Below the pieces are notes generated by a model that saw nothing but the letters and a program-made list of their open reading frames with translations, was not told the DNA's origin and ran no database searches. Below are positions 1 to 6,266 of a DNA stretch of 27,429 nt, one piece after another. The DNA is from a virus. Location of the stretch: IMG/VR virus record IMGVR_UViG_3300025131_000331, positions 1 through 27,429 of that record; one strand, given 5' to 3'. The position numbers were made by a program, and so were the translations under genes. The first letter of the stretch is position 1. The number at the start of each line of letters is the position of its first letter.

Positions 1-159
1 TACTGAACAAATCAGATATCCAATCACACATATCAAACTTTTTTAAGGCTTAATATTTGGATACCTGATTGCCCAATCATAATTGTTATTATTATGTGTT
101 CATTTTGGGACTTGTTCACTGTATTTCGTTAATTTCGTATTAACTGGAAATGGTAACGT

Positions 160-176
160 CATTGATATTATCAATG
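160..176. repeat. Perfect inverted repeat CATTGATA-T-TATCAATG
   Basis: Two 8-base arms (160-167 and 169-176) are perfect reverse complements around one central base. The symmetry suits binding by a dimeric protein, or it may be the left edge of the foldable segment that follows. No gene is adjacent, so an operator role is only a possibility. Confidence 0.45.
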
Positions 177-231
177 GAATAACTGTTTGGGTACGTTAGT
201 ACCTGCTCGAATATCAGGTTTGGATAGCCTC

Positions 232-256
232 ACCCTAGTCGCTACGTAGTAACTAG
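232..256. repeat. CTAGT/ACTAG palindromic repeat, copy 1
   Basis: CTAGT (235-239) and ACTAG (252-256) flank the perfect 8-base palindrome CTACGTAG (242-249). The segment 232-248 (ACCCTAGTCGCTACGTA) returns at 1333-1349 with two differences. Its reverse complement resembles 1520-1535. Related palindromes lie at 517-534, 1520-1530 and 1717-1727. Confidence 0.45.
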
Positions 257-602
257 TTTTCAATTCTCAAGTTATTAACCTAGAGCCTTTCAACTCTACA
301 GCTTAGACAGTATGCTTTTATAAGTAGTTTCATATACTTTGCTTAATCCGTTCCTTATGGTTAAAGGTTTGAGGGATACTTGACCACTATGCTCTTACTA
401 GCATATCGCCCTGACTGTCTTGCCGATTGAACCTTGTACCTAATCACTATTGATAGTGCCTATTAGACAGTGTACTGTTGGTGGTCTGGAGATAGTCTGC
501 CCTATCCCCTTCATAATTACTAGATTCCTAGTAAGAATCTCATAATCTGACGTATTTATAATATGATGATTAGTCATGATTTGGTACAGTCTTACAATCT
601 AG

Positions 603-630
603 GTCTTAGCTATCTAAGACAATATTTTTA
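603..630 (+). terminator. Possible intrinsic terminator
   Basis: GTCTTAG (603-609), loop CTAT and CTAAGAC (614-620) form a perfect 7-bp stem followed by AATATTTTTA. The shape is terminator-like, but the stem is not GC-rich and the T run is broken. It could instead be an internal helix of the candidate structured RNA. Confidence 0.3.
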
Positions 631-660
631 GCCATCATTGGCAAACTTGGGTAGTGCTTA

Positions 661-875
661 AATTATAAGAATTTAATCTATGTTGTTTTTTTACTTTTTA
701 TGAGTTGGATTTTAGTTTTACTAATCTCTCATGTTCATTTATTTCCTGTTGGTACTTAGGTTACTAAGTCTAAGTCCCTCGAGTTATTTATTTAATCTCC
801 CTTAATAGATTTATTTATTTGATATCCAAAGATTACATCAGTTAAATAATTAACACAATAGATAATCCTTAAAAA
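661..875. other. AT-rich stretch without recognisable features
   Basis: No gene, RNA or clear repeat is seen here. A run of seven T lies at about 684-690. Confidence 0.5.
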
Positions 876-917
876 TAGGGTAAAAAAGACCTGTTTTTTG
901 GCTATTTTGATACCCTA
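876..917. repeat. Nested inverted repeat with A6/T6 inner arms
   Basis: TAGGGTA (876-882) and TACCCTA (911-917) are reverse complements. Inside lies a second pair, AAAAAA (882-887) and TTTTTT (894-899), around GACCTG. The A/T tracts would bend the DNA. The function is unknown. Confidence 0.5.
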
Positions 918-927
918 AAATATCATT

Positions 928-947
928 ATCGTGACTAATCGTGACTA
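928..947. repeat. Perfect 10-bp tandem duplication ATCGTGACTA
   Basis: ATCGTGACTA occurs twice in immediate succession (928-937, 938-947), eleven bases after the nested inverted repeat at 876-917. It might be a pair of protein sites one helical turn apart. Confidence 0.55.
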
Positions 948-995
948 CATAAAAAAATTCAAATATTAGGATTGAAGGATTTTCAGGCACGAATT

Positions 996-1070
996 TTCTT
1001 TGCTGGTAGAATTTTATTTGATAGATTTTAAAGGGTTAGCTAGTCACAAAGTTAATTCTTTGCTGGTAGA
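996..1070. repeat. 15-bp direct repeat TTCTTTGCTGGTAGA, 60-bp offset
   Basis: The identical 15-mer lies at 996-1010 and 1056-1070, both in AT-rich surroundings. TAGATTTTAAA also occurs at about 1022 and 1067. An exact 15-base match in a gene-free region is unlikely by chance, and it fits an old tandem duplication or spaced binding sites. Confidence 0.6.
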
Positions 1071-1104
1071 TTTTAAAAACTGCTTGAAAAATAGCATATT
1101 TGAG

Positions 1105-1234
1105 GGGTTGCAATCTGTTAAATAGAAATATTTTTCTAGTATCTGGATGGATTATCTGGTGGTTTTCTGGGGTCTATCTGGGAGAATTTCTGGGGGCATA
1201 TTCTGGGGTAGTTTTTAAGGGTTTGCATGCTGTT
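1105..1234. repeat. Phased array of TCTGG motifs between imperfect direct repeats
   Basis: Six copies of (A/T)TCTGG, mostly followed by extra G, start at 1141, 1154, 1165, 1176, 1188 and 1201. The steps of 11-13 bp place them on roughly one face of the helix. The array is flanked by related 15-16-mers, GGGTTGCAATCTGTT (1105-1119) and GGGTTTGCATGCTGTT (1219-1234). Iterated phased motifs beside an AT-rich block are typical of replication origins, and iterated sites upstream of terminase genes also occur at pac or cos sites. The sequence alone does not decide between them. Confidence 0.5.
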
Positions 1235-1332
1235 CAACCTACACTACATATTGTGGTTTTGACCCCAAAATAGCGATTTGATACCCATATATTGTGTACC
1301 TTCCCCACCTTGGGCACTAGGATTTGACCTGA

Positions 1333-1349
1333 TAACCCTAGTAGCTACT
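1333..1349. repeat. CTAGT repeat, copy 2
   Basis: The segment ACCCTAGTAGCTACTTA matches 232-248 at 15 of 17 positions in the same orientation. It lies just left of the AT-rich block. Confidence 0.4.
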
Positions 1350-1460
1350 TATATAAATATATGCCCATAGCACCATATATAAAAAGATGTATATAAATAT
1401 ATATGTATATGGATATATGCCCCTATTAACCTATTGATATATATGTATATGCTTATATGA
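1350..1460. other. Very AT-rich block with ATATAAATATAT repeats
   Basis: The block is mostly alternating A and T. ATATAAATATAT occurs at 1351-1362 and 1391-1402, and ATATATGCCC at 1357-1366 and 1413-1422. Such DNA melts easily and could be a DNA-unwinding element next to the TCTGG array. No gene is seen. Confidence 0.45.
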
Positions 1461-1500
1461 ATATATGGAACATGGTTTTGGCGAGGGAATTAATCGCACG

Positions 1501-1572
1501 AAGACCCCCCACTACTAACCTAGTAACTAGTAGCGACAGGTACTGGTTGCTGGTTAGGAGGGGGTGGGTCTT
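1501..1572. repeat. Large imperfect inverted repeat
   Basis: The arm 1501-1520 (starts AAGACCC, ends CTAACC) is nearly the reverse complement of 1552-1572 (starts GGTTAG, ends GGGTCTT). The outer 7 bp and inner 6 bp are perfect. The loop carries the palindrome CTAGTAACTAG (1520-1530). The arms are strikingly GC-rich for this region. A reading frame runs through it (1457-1720), but its composition follows the repeat and I do not regard it as a gene. Confidence 0.55.
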
Positions 1573-1638
1573 GTCTTTGGGGGGCAGCATCGGAGTATAC
1601 CCTTATACATTTAATTTCTATAAAAGAGGAGGTATAGT

Positions 1639-1719
1639 TTTGGGTTCTGGGATTCTAGGTACTGTATATTTTAAAAAATACAAAAAGAAAGATTATAAGA
1701 AGGATAGTTACTGTATCTA
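1639..1719 (+). CDS. Doubtful 26-residue basic peptide (TTG start)
   Basis: A strong Shine-Dalgarno-like AGAGGAGG at about 1623-1631 precedes a TTG codon that would open a 26-codon frame ending in TAG. The predicted product begins with a short hydrophobic stretch (GSGILGTVYF) and continues lysine-rich with one Cys near the end. It is the 3' part of a longer open frame starting at 1457, whose upstream portion runs across the large inverted repeat. Nothing is recognised. The ribosome site is the only real support, and AT-rich DNA often gives such frames by chance. Confidence 0.15.
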
Positions 1720-1727
1720 GTTACTAG
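1717..1727. repeat. Palindrome CTAGTTACTAG
   Basis: The perfect 5-bp arms surround one base. It is the exact reverse complement of the palindrome at 1520-1530, so the two form an inverted pair about 190 bp apart. Confidence 0.4.
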
Positions 1728-1842
1728 TATATATTCTATTCTTTTCTTTCTTTTTAACTTTATTAACTTTAAGTTTCTGGGGAACTAAATTATACAAAAT
1801 ACAAATAAATACTGTCAAGGGAAGAATAATTCCTGAAATAGA

Positions 1843-1880
1843 AAACCCCCATAAGTTGGAAATTCGCCTTATGGAGGTTT
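1843..1880 (-). terminator. Hairpin, possible terminator reading leftward
   Basis: AAACCCCCATAAG (1843-1855) pairs with CTTATGGAGGTTT (1868-1880) over 13 bp around a 12-base loop. The single imperfect position is C-A on the + strand but G-T on the - strand, so the fold is better as a leftward transcript. There it would be followed by TTTTCTATTTC, which resembles a terminator tail. No gene on the - strand is known here, so it may instead be an isolated leader element. Confidence 0.35.
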
Positions 1881-1900
1881 AGAGGGAACCAATAGCTGAT

Positions 1901-1906
1901 AGGAGG
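1901..1906 (+). promoter_or_regulatory. Strong ribosome binding site AGGAGG
   Basis: A perfect AGGAGG sits five bases before an ATG at 1912. It is the best ribosome site in the left region and supports translation of the small leader ORF. Confidence 0.5.
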
Positions 1907-1911
1907 TAACT

Positions 1912-2013
1912 ATGATTCGTGGCTATTATAGCACAGGGGGGCAACTAGGGGTGGTGGAAAGAACGCAGATTAGTCTAGAGCAACGTACTGCACGAAGTGG
2001 TCAATGGTGGTGA
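1912..2013 (+). CDS. Putative 33-residue leader peptide
   Basis: The ORF begins MIRGYYSTGG and ends QWW, with TGA at 2011-2013. It has no recognisable family, membrane segment or cysteines. The support is the AGGAGG five bases upstream and its position at the head of the terminase operon. Its codons cover the left arms of competing RNA helices (see 1943-2047), so a translating ribosome would change the fold. This is the arrangement of leader peptides in attenuation systems. That reading is inference, and the ORF could also be accidental. Confidence 0.35.
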   Translation: MIRGYYSTGGQLGVVERTQISLEQRTARSGQWW

Positions 2014-2047
2014 GGCAAAGCACCACGCCCTAGTTTCCGTTTCCACC
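1943..2047 (+). promoter_or_regulatory. Leader RNA with mutually exclusive helices
   Basis: AACTAGGG (1943-1950) pairs perfectly with CCCTAGTT (2028-2035), and GTGGTG (1951-1956) with CACCAC (2021-2026), giving a 14-bp helix with one bulged base. A second GTGGTG (2007-2012) can pair with the same CACCAC as a local hairpin with loop AGGCAAAG. GGTGGAAA (1953-1960) can also pair with TTTCCACC (2040-2047). The three pairings compete, which is what a switch or attenuator needs. It ends 23 bases before the start of the zinc-ribbon gene. Confidence 0.4.
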
Positions 2048-2070
2048 GAGTTTATGCTAACATCATTTTT

Positions 2071-2472
2071 ATGGTTACGGTAAGAGGTTGTAGTAAATGT
2101 TTAGGGGCAACTATTCCGAGTGATGACGGTAACAAGTGTGTTATCTGTGGTTATACTGATTATTCTACTGCTCCAACTTATAAGATTAAACGAACTAAAC
2201 ATGAAGGTGTTCATGAACACGCAACTATTTTAATTCGTAAAATGGGGCAATCTTCTCTTTACCACGCTAAAACTGCTTATGTTATGAGTTTTACTAATGG
2301 TTATGGTAACCAAGCGTTTAGATATGAGATGAATTGTCCCTATGATAATTGCAAACAGAGGTGTGCAACAAAACGATATTCCCATAAACGTGAGTTTAAA
2401 TATAAATGCAAGAATAGACATATATGGTATCTTATAATGAAAGACGATGAACCCGTATATTGGAGGTATTAA
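2071..2472 (+). CDS. Zinc-ribbon protein of unknown function
   Basis: This is a 133-residue basic protein. An N-terminal zinc ribbon is clear from two CxxC pairs (C7/C10 and C23/C26, 12 residues between). A second Cys cluster lies near the C-terminus (C89, C94, C98, C113, with H117 nearby), so the protein may bind two metals. The middle is rich in Lys, His and Tyr. I do not recognise the family. Small zinc-ribbon proteins near phage terminases may bind DNA or regulate, but that is inference. No good ribosome site precedes the ATG. The preceding structured leader may control it. The stop overlaps the next ATG (TAATG), so the two are translationally coupled. Confidence 0.7.
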   Translation: MVTVRGCSKCLGATIPSDDGNKCVICGYTDYSTAPTYKIKRTKHEGVHEHATILIRKMGQSSLYHAKTAYVMSFTNGYGNQAFRYEMNCPYDNCKQRCATKRYSHKREFKYKCKNRHIWYLIMKDDEPVYWRY

Positions 2473-2549
2473 TGCCTAAAGGAAAAGGAACCTACGGTTC
2501 AAAAGTAGGAAGACCACCTAAGAAAAACAAAAAAAATAAAAAAAGGTAG
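2472..2549 (+). CDS. 25-residue highly basic peptide
   Basis: The ORF begins at the ATG overlapping the stop of the zinc-ribbon gene and ends with TAG at 2547-2549. It starts MPKGKGTYGSKVGRPPKK and continues almost wholly with Lys and Asn. The GRPPKK motif resembles an AT-hook (core GRP), which binds the minor groove of AT-rich DNA. Similar short Lys/Gly-rich peptides are, from memory, common next to terminase or structural genes of marine phages. The role is unknown: DNA binding or charge neutralisation in the head are guesses. The overlap with its neighbour and the coherent composition support it as real. Confidence 0.6.
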   Translation: MPKGKGTYGSKVGRPPKKNKKNKKR

Positions 2550-2556
2550 GTTATTA

Positions 2557-3030
2557 ATGGCTAGTAACGCTGTCCCTGATATGCCAGGGAATAATCCTGA
2601 AGCTATTAAAGCTAGACAAGATTTATTTCTCGAAGCATTTGAAGAATTAGGTACGATTACACACGCATGTAAGAAGACTGGTATAGATAGAAGTACGTAC
2701 AAACGATGGAAACGAGATGATAAGTTTGATTTTGTTACCAGATTTAATGACGTTAAAGATGATTTCGCAGAAGAAATAGAACAAACTCTGTTTCAAAGAG
2801 CTAAAGACCCTAAATCTAACCCCGTTATTTTAATATTTGCACTCAAAGGTCTACTACCTGATAAGTATAAAGACAATGCACAGGTAAATGACGAGACTGC
2901 TAAAGATATTATGAAAGAACTTAAAACTAAATTTAGAGGTATTAAGTTTGATGAAAGCGAAACGTCTGATACTAAAACAGCACAACAACAAGCAGAAGAT
3001 ATCCTAAGAGGCAAAAGTGGAGAAAAATAA
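2557..3030 (+). CDS. terS: Terminase small subunit (putative)
   Basis: This is a 157-residue protein with a helix-turn-helix at about residues 31-53 (ITHACKKTGIDRSTYKRW), of the kind found in small terminase subunits of the phBC6A51 or homeodomain-like type. A helical, acidic middle region follows (AEEIEQTLFQRAKD), then a KGLLPDKY motif that is frequent in these proteins. The C-terminal third is charged and probably flexible or contacts the large subunit. The small subunit recognises the packaging start on viral DNA and loads the large subunit. The gene for the large subunit overlaps its 3' end, which strongly supports the call. The ribosome site is AGGTAGG, and the length is normal. Confidence 0.8.
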   Translation: MASNAVPDMPGNNPEAIKARQDLFLEAFEELGTITHACKKTGIDRSTYKRWKRDDKFDFVTRFNDVKDDFAEEIEQTLFQRAKDPKSNPVILIFALKGLLPDKYKDNAQVNDETAKDIMKELKTKFRGIKFDESETSDTKTAQQQAEDILRGKSGEK

Positions 3031-4378
3031 CAGCAACGCACCTGTTAATGAACTAGCTGATTTTATTTATGAAAAAGTAGATTTTAAACCAACTTCCTTA
3101 CAATCACCGATACTGAAGTCTAGAAAAAGATTTATCCTGGTAGCTGGTGGTGAACAAGCTGGTAAATCTATGGTCGCTTCTAAATATCTGCTAGGTAGAT
3201 TCCTAGAAACAGAAGGACAAGGTCTGTTCTGGCTAGTTGCTGCCGACTATGAACGTACCAGAGCTGAGTTTGAATACCTAGTACAAGACTTCGCTACACT
3301 AGGACTACTAAAAGAATCAACTAAAAGAGTAGACCCAGGTAGAATTGTACTCGCAGACGGCACAAGAATAGAAACAAAGTCTGCTAAAGACCCAAGAACA
3401 CTAGCTATGAGAGCACCTAATGGCATCATTGGTTGCGAAGCATCACAGCTAGACCTAGAAACTTTCCACAGATTGCGTGGTAGATGTGCTCCAAAGAAAG
3501 GTTGGATGTTTTTAGCAGGTACTTTTGAAGGCTCACTAGGTTGGTATCCACAAATGTACCAGTCATGGCAACACTCAGCATCAATAGATGAACAAGCCTT
3601 CTCATTACCCAGCTACTCTAACCAGTATCTGTACCCAGGTGGTAGACAAGACCCAGAAATATTAGCACTTGAACGAGCTAGTTCAGATGATTTCTTTCTA
3701 GAAAGAATAGAAGGTATACCCAGCCCACCACAAGGTCTGGTATTCAATGAACTACGAGCTGACATTCATGTACGTGACGTAGAATACGAACCAGATATAC
3801 CTGTACATATATGGATAGACCCTGGTTATTCAGAAGCATACGCCTGTGAAATAGTACAAATAGTTAATGACCAAGTAAGAGTGATAGATGAAATCTATGA
3901 AAGGAATCTGGTTACAGATGAAATTATAGATATAGCACAATCAAGACCCTGGTGGAGAGATGCACAGTTCGGAGTTATTGATATCGCAGGTTATCAACAC
4001 CAAGCTATGGCTGCCCCTGCAGAAGTCTGGTTAGAACGAACTGGTATCTATTTTGACTCACAAAAAATAAGAATTAACGAAGGAACTGAAAGATTAAAGT
4101 CGTTTTTAAAGACCGACCCAGTATCTAAAACAGAACCTATGATAGTATTTAACCCAAAGTGTGAAGGAATATTGTCAGAATTCGGTGTTAAACCAAATCC
4201 CTTTGATGGACAGACTCGTTCCTATAGATGGAAGATGGACAGAGATGGTAATATTGTGGGACAAACACCTGAAGATAGATACAATCATGGTGTTAAAGCA
4301 GTAATTTACGGATTAATTAATCGTTATGGGTATGGTTATATTACCGATAATAAAACTATAAAGGTTAAACAATGGTAA
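3017..4378 (+). CDS. terL: Terminase large subunit
   Basis: This 453-residue DNA-packaging motor has an N-terminal ATPase and a C-terminal nuclease that cuts concatemers. Walker A is GGEQAGKS (residues 44-51). The Walker B/catalytic acid region is IIGCEA (137-142, acid E141), and a coupling-like motif is FLAGTFEGS (165-173). The RNase H-like nuclease begins at WIDPGYS (266-272, D268), with further acidic positions E292 and D322. The start is GTG at 3017, overlapping the small-subunit gene by 14 bases, with no in-frame ATG near it that would keep the N-terminus. The Walker B has Cys where Asp is usual, though the following Glu is kept. The length suits short-form terminases. Confidence 0.93.
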   Translation: MEKNNSNAPVNELADFIYEKVDFKPTSLQSPILKSRKRFILVAGGEQAGKSMVASKYLLGRFLETEGQGLFWLVAADYERTRAEFEYLVQDFATLGLLKESTKRVDPGRIVLADGTRIETKSAKDPRTLAMRAPNGIIGCEASQLDLETFHRLRGRCAPKKGWMFLAGTFEGSLGWYPQMYQSWQHSASIDEQAFSLPSYSNQYLYPGGRQDPEILALERASSDDFFLERIEGIPSPPQGLVFNELRADIHVRDVEYEPDIPVHIWIDPGYSEAYACEIVQIVNDQVRVIDEIYERNLVTDEIIDIAQSRPWWRDAQFGVIDIAGYQHQAMAAPAEVWLERTGIYFDSQKIRINEGTERLKSFLKTDPVSKTEPMIVFNPKCEGILSEFGVKPNPFDGQTRSYRWKMDRDGNIVGQTPEDRYNHGVKAVIYGLINRYGYGYITDNKTIKVKQW

Positions 4379-4387
4379 TAATGGTCA

Positions 4388-6262
4388 ATGGCTAATTACA
4401 AAGCAGAGGAAATTATATCTCTTGTAGACAATCATTATGATTTAACAGAACCTATGCGTACTCGTATGGATGATGACTATAAATTATACCGACTAGAAGA
4501 ATTTGACGCAGGAGAAGGCTACCAGTCTTACACTTCAAACGAACCTATGGTATACGCAGACAAACTTATTTCTTGGATGACTTCTGCTGAAATGGTTGTA
4601 CGAATACCTTATAACAATTCAGAAAGAGAACAACGAGAAAATAATGACGCTAAAGAAAAGTTTTTAATTGGTGTCTTAAAATCTGCTGATGAAAGACTAA
4701 CTAACAGATTACAGCCAATAGTAAGGCAACAACTAGCTTGGTACATAACACTACGTGGTTGGTACTCAGGCAGAGCCTTACTAGTTAAGAATAAAGATGG
4801 CGATACCTATGTTGATATTCAACCATGGGACCCACTTCATACTTATTGGGGAGAAGGTCCTGATGGTTTGTCATGGGCTTGTTATAAATCTAAGAAGTCA
4901 CCATCAGAAATTAATTTAACTTATGGCGTAACTGTAGGTTCAGATTCAGATACAGATGAACCTATTGATGTTTACGATTTTTATGACAAAGAAGATAATA
5001 TTGTTGTTACAGATTCAACTGTATTAAAGAAAAGAACTAAACATGGAGCTGATGAAGTTCCAGTATTTCTTGGACCAGTAGGTGCAACACCCATGATTCA
5101 AGCAATTACAGATACAAGAAACCAAGATACAATGGAAGACTTTGGTGAATCTTGTTATAAATCTACTCGTGACTTGTTTGATAAACAAAACTTTATGATG
5201 AGCGTAATGCTTGAACTTACAGCTCGTTCACGAAGACAAGGATTGAAAGTTAAATCTCGTGACGGAACTAAAACACTAGAAGAAGACCCATATAAAGAAG
5301 GCTCAGAGATAGCTCTTGGGCAAGGCGAAGACGTTGAACCTCTAGGGCTATTAGAAATGGCTAAAGAATCAGGCGTATTCATGGGACTTGTGTCTGGTGA
5401 AATGCAAAGAGGTGGATTACCACACTCTATTTATGGACAATTAGAATTTCAATTATCAGGGTTTGCAATAAATACACTAAGACAAGGCGTTGAATCACAA
5501 CTTGAACCAAGACTTCACTCTCTTGAACGTGCATATATGTGCATAGCAAAGATGATTTCAGACCAATATATTACTGGTGCCTACAAAGCAGTTGAAGTTA
5601 GTGGTAAAGATAGAAATAGAATGTATTTTTCTGAAGAAATTACAGTCGATACTATCAAAAATGCAGGTGACCCTGAAATAGAATTCATCGGTCAGTTGCC
5701 ACAAGACGATATGACCAAGATGTCTATGGCTCAAATGGCACGAGAAGGACAAACTCCACTCTTGTCAGATACGTTTATACGTGACCATGTACTTGGTTTG
5801 CAGTCTGCTGACCAAATGGATGACGCAATTAACGCACAAATAGCAGAAAGAACTCTACCTGAAGCTACATTGTGGACAATGTTACAAGCAGCTTTAAGAC
5901 AAGGCAGAGAAGATTTAGCTAAGTTCTATCAAGGTGAACTTGAAAGATTATTCTTAGTTAAAGGAATGGAACAGGCACAGATGATGCAACAGGCTGGAGC
6001 AATGGCTCAAGGCGTAGCTCCACCACAACCACAGGGTGGTCCATTACCACCACAAGGTATGCAACCACCATTGCCAGGTATGGGTGGAGGTCCAACAGCT
6101 TCCCCTCAAGTAATGCCTAATGCTATGATGGGTGTACCACCTGTAGCTCCGACTGCTCCTCCTGGTCCGTCAGTTCCTCTTGGAACTCCTAGACCTGGAG
6201 CACAAGATGCAGCTACAAGATTGGCAGAACAAGGATTAATCCTACCTGACGAAGGAGTATAG
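4388..6262 (+). CDS. Portal protein
   Basis: This 624-residue protein is encoded directly after the large terminase, the standard place for the portal. The portal forms the dodecameric ring through which DNA enters and leaves and to which the terminase docks. The N-terminal and central parts have the mixed alpha/beta, Trp/Tyr-rich pattern of podovirus-type portals (for example WDPLHTYWGEG near residue 150), then long helices. The last about 95 residues are low-complexity Pro, Gly, Gln and Met (PPLPGMGGG), probably a flexible tail. The length is within the range of portals that carry a C-terminal barrel. An ATG at 4381 is out of frame, and 4388 follows the large-terminase stop by nine bases. 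Confidence 0.85.
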   Translation: MANYKAEEIISLVDNHYDLTEPMRTRMDDDYKLYRLEEFDAGEGYQSYTSNEPMVYADKLISWMTSAEMVVRIPYNNSEREQRENNDAKEKFLIGVLKSADERLTNRLQPIVRQQLAWYITLRGWYSGRALLVKNKDGDTYVDIQPWDPLHTYWGEGPDGLSWACYKSKKSPSEINLTYGVTVGSDSDTDEPIDVYDFYDKEDNIVVTDSTVLKKRTKHGADEVPVFLGPVGATPMIQAITDTRNQDTMEDFGESCYKSTRDLFDKQNFMMSVMLELTARSRRQGLKVKSRDGTKTLEEDPYKEGSEIALGQGEDVEPLGLLEMAKESGVFMGLVSGEMQRGGLPHSIYGQLEFQLSGFAINTLRQGVESQLEPRLHSLERAYMCIAKMISDQYITGAYKAVEVSGKDRNRMYFSEEITVDTIKNAGDPEIEFIGQLPQDDMTKMSMAQMAREGQTPLLSDTFIRDHVLGLQSADQMDDAINAQIAERTLPEATLWTMLQAALRQGREDLAKFYQGELERLFLVKGMEQAQMMQQAGAMAQGVAPPQPQGGPLPPQGMQPPLPGMGGGPTASPQVMPNAMMGVPPVAPTAPPGPSVPLGTPRPGAQDAATRLAEQGLILPDEGV

Positions 6263-6266
6263 AAAA

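Larger units (their letters stand above)
186..645. ncRNA. Candidate long structured RNA
   Basis: This gene-free stretch is crowded with short perfect helices: 190-194/199-203 (tetraloop GTTA), 201-205/215-219, 322-326/335-339, 388-392/401-405, 414-420/465-471 (7 bp), 445-449/454-458, 517-523/528-534 (7 bp), 603-609/614-620 (7 bp) and 631-634/639-642. The helix GACCAC 382-387 with GTGGTC 481-486 closes a branched domain that contains three of them. Helix 488-495/502-509 has an A-C mismatch on the + strand that becomes a G-T wobble on the - strand, which hints at a - strand transcript, but this is one position only. Phages are known to carry large ornate RNAs (GOLLD and ROOL classes). Whether this is one of them, a new RNA or chance folding in AT-rich DNA cannot be settled by eye. 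Confidence 0.4.

Noticed and set aside
405-445. GGTTCAATC on the - strand, like a tRNA T-loop
   Set aside because: No matching acceptor, D or anticodon arms were found around it, and it fits better inside the nested helices.
160-660. Group I intron
   Set aside because: Motifs such as CGACTAG occur on the - strand, but the P, Q, R and S core elements cannot be placed in order, and there is no interrupted gene on either side.
1141-1240. CRISPR array
   Set aside because: The repeated unit is only about 6-9 bases with 11-13-base steps, too short for repeats and spacers.
1280-1370. Reverse complement resembles the T-arm and 3' end of a tRNA
   Set aside because: GGTCAAATCC resembles a T-arm, but the loop is one base short, no anticodon arm or D-arm can be drawn, and the acceptor stem does not close. 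An att site derived from a tRNA is possible but unsupported, and no integrase is in the window.
1457-1720. 87-residue open frame across the large inverted repeat
   Set aside because: Its upstream half is dictated by the repeat (runs of Arg-Arg-Pro-Pro and similar), there is no ribosome site at 1457, and no sensible domain. Only the last 26 codons have a possible start with a ribosome site.
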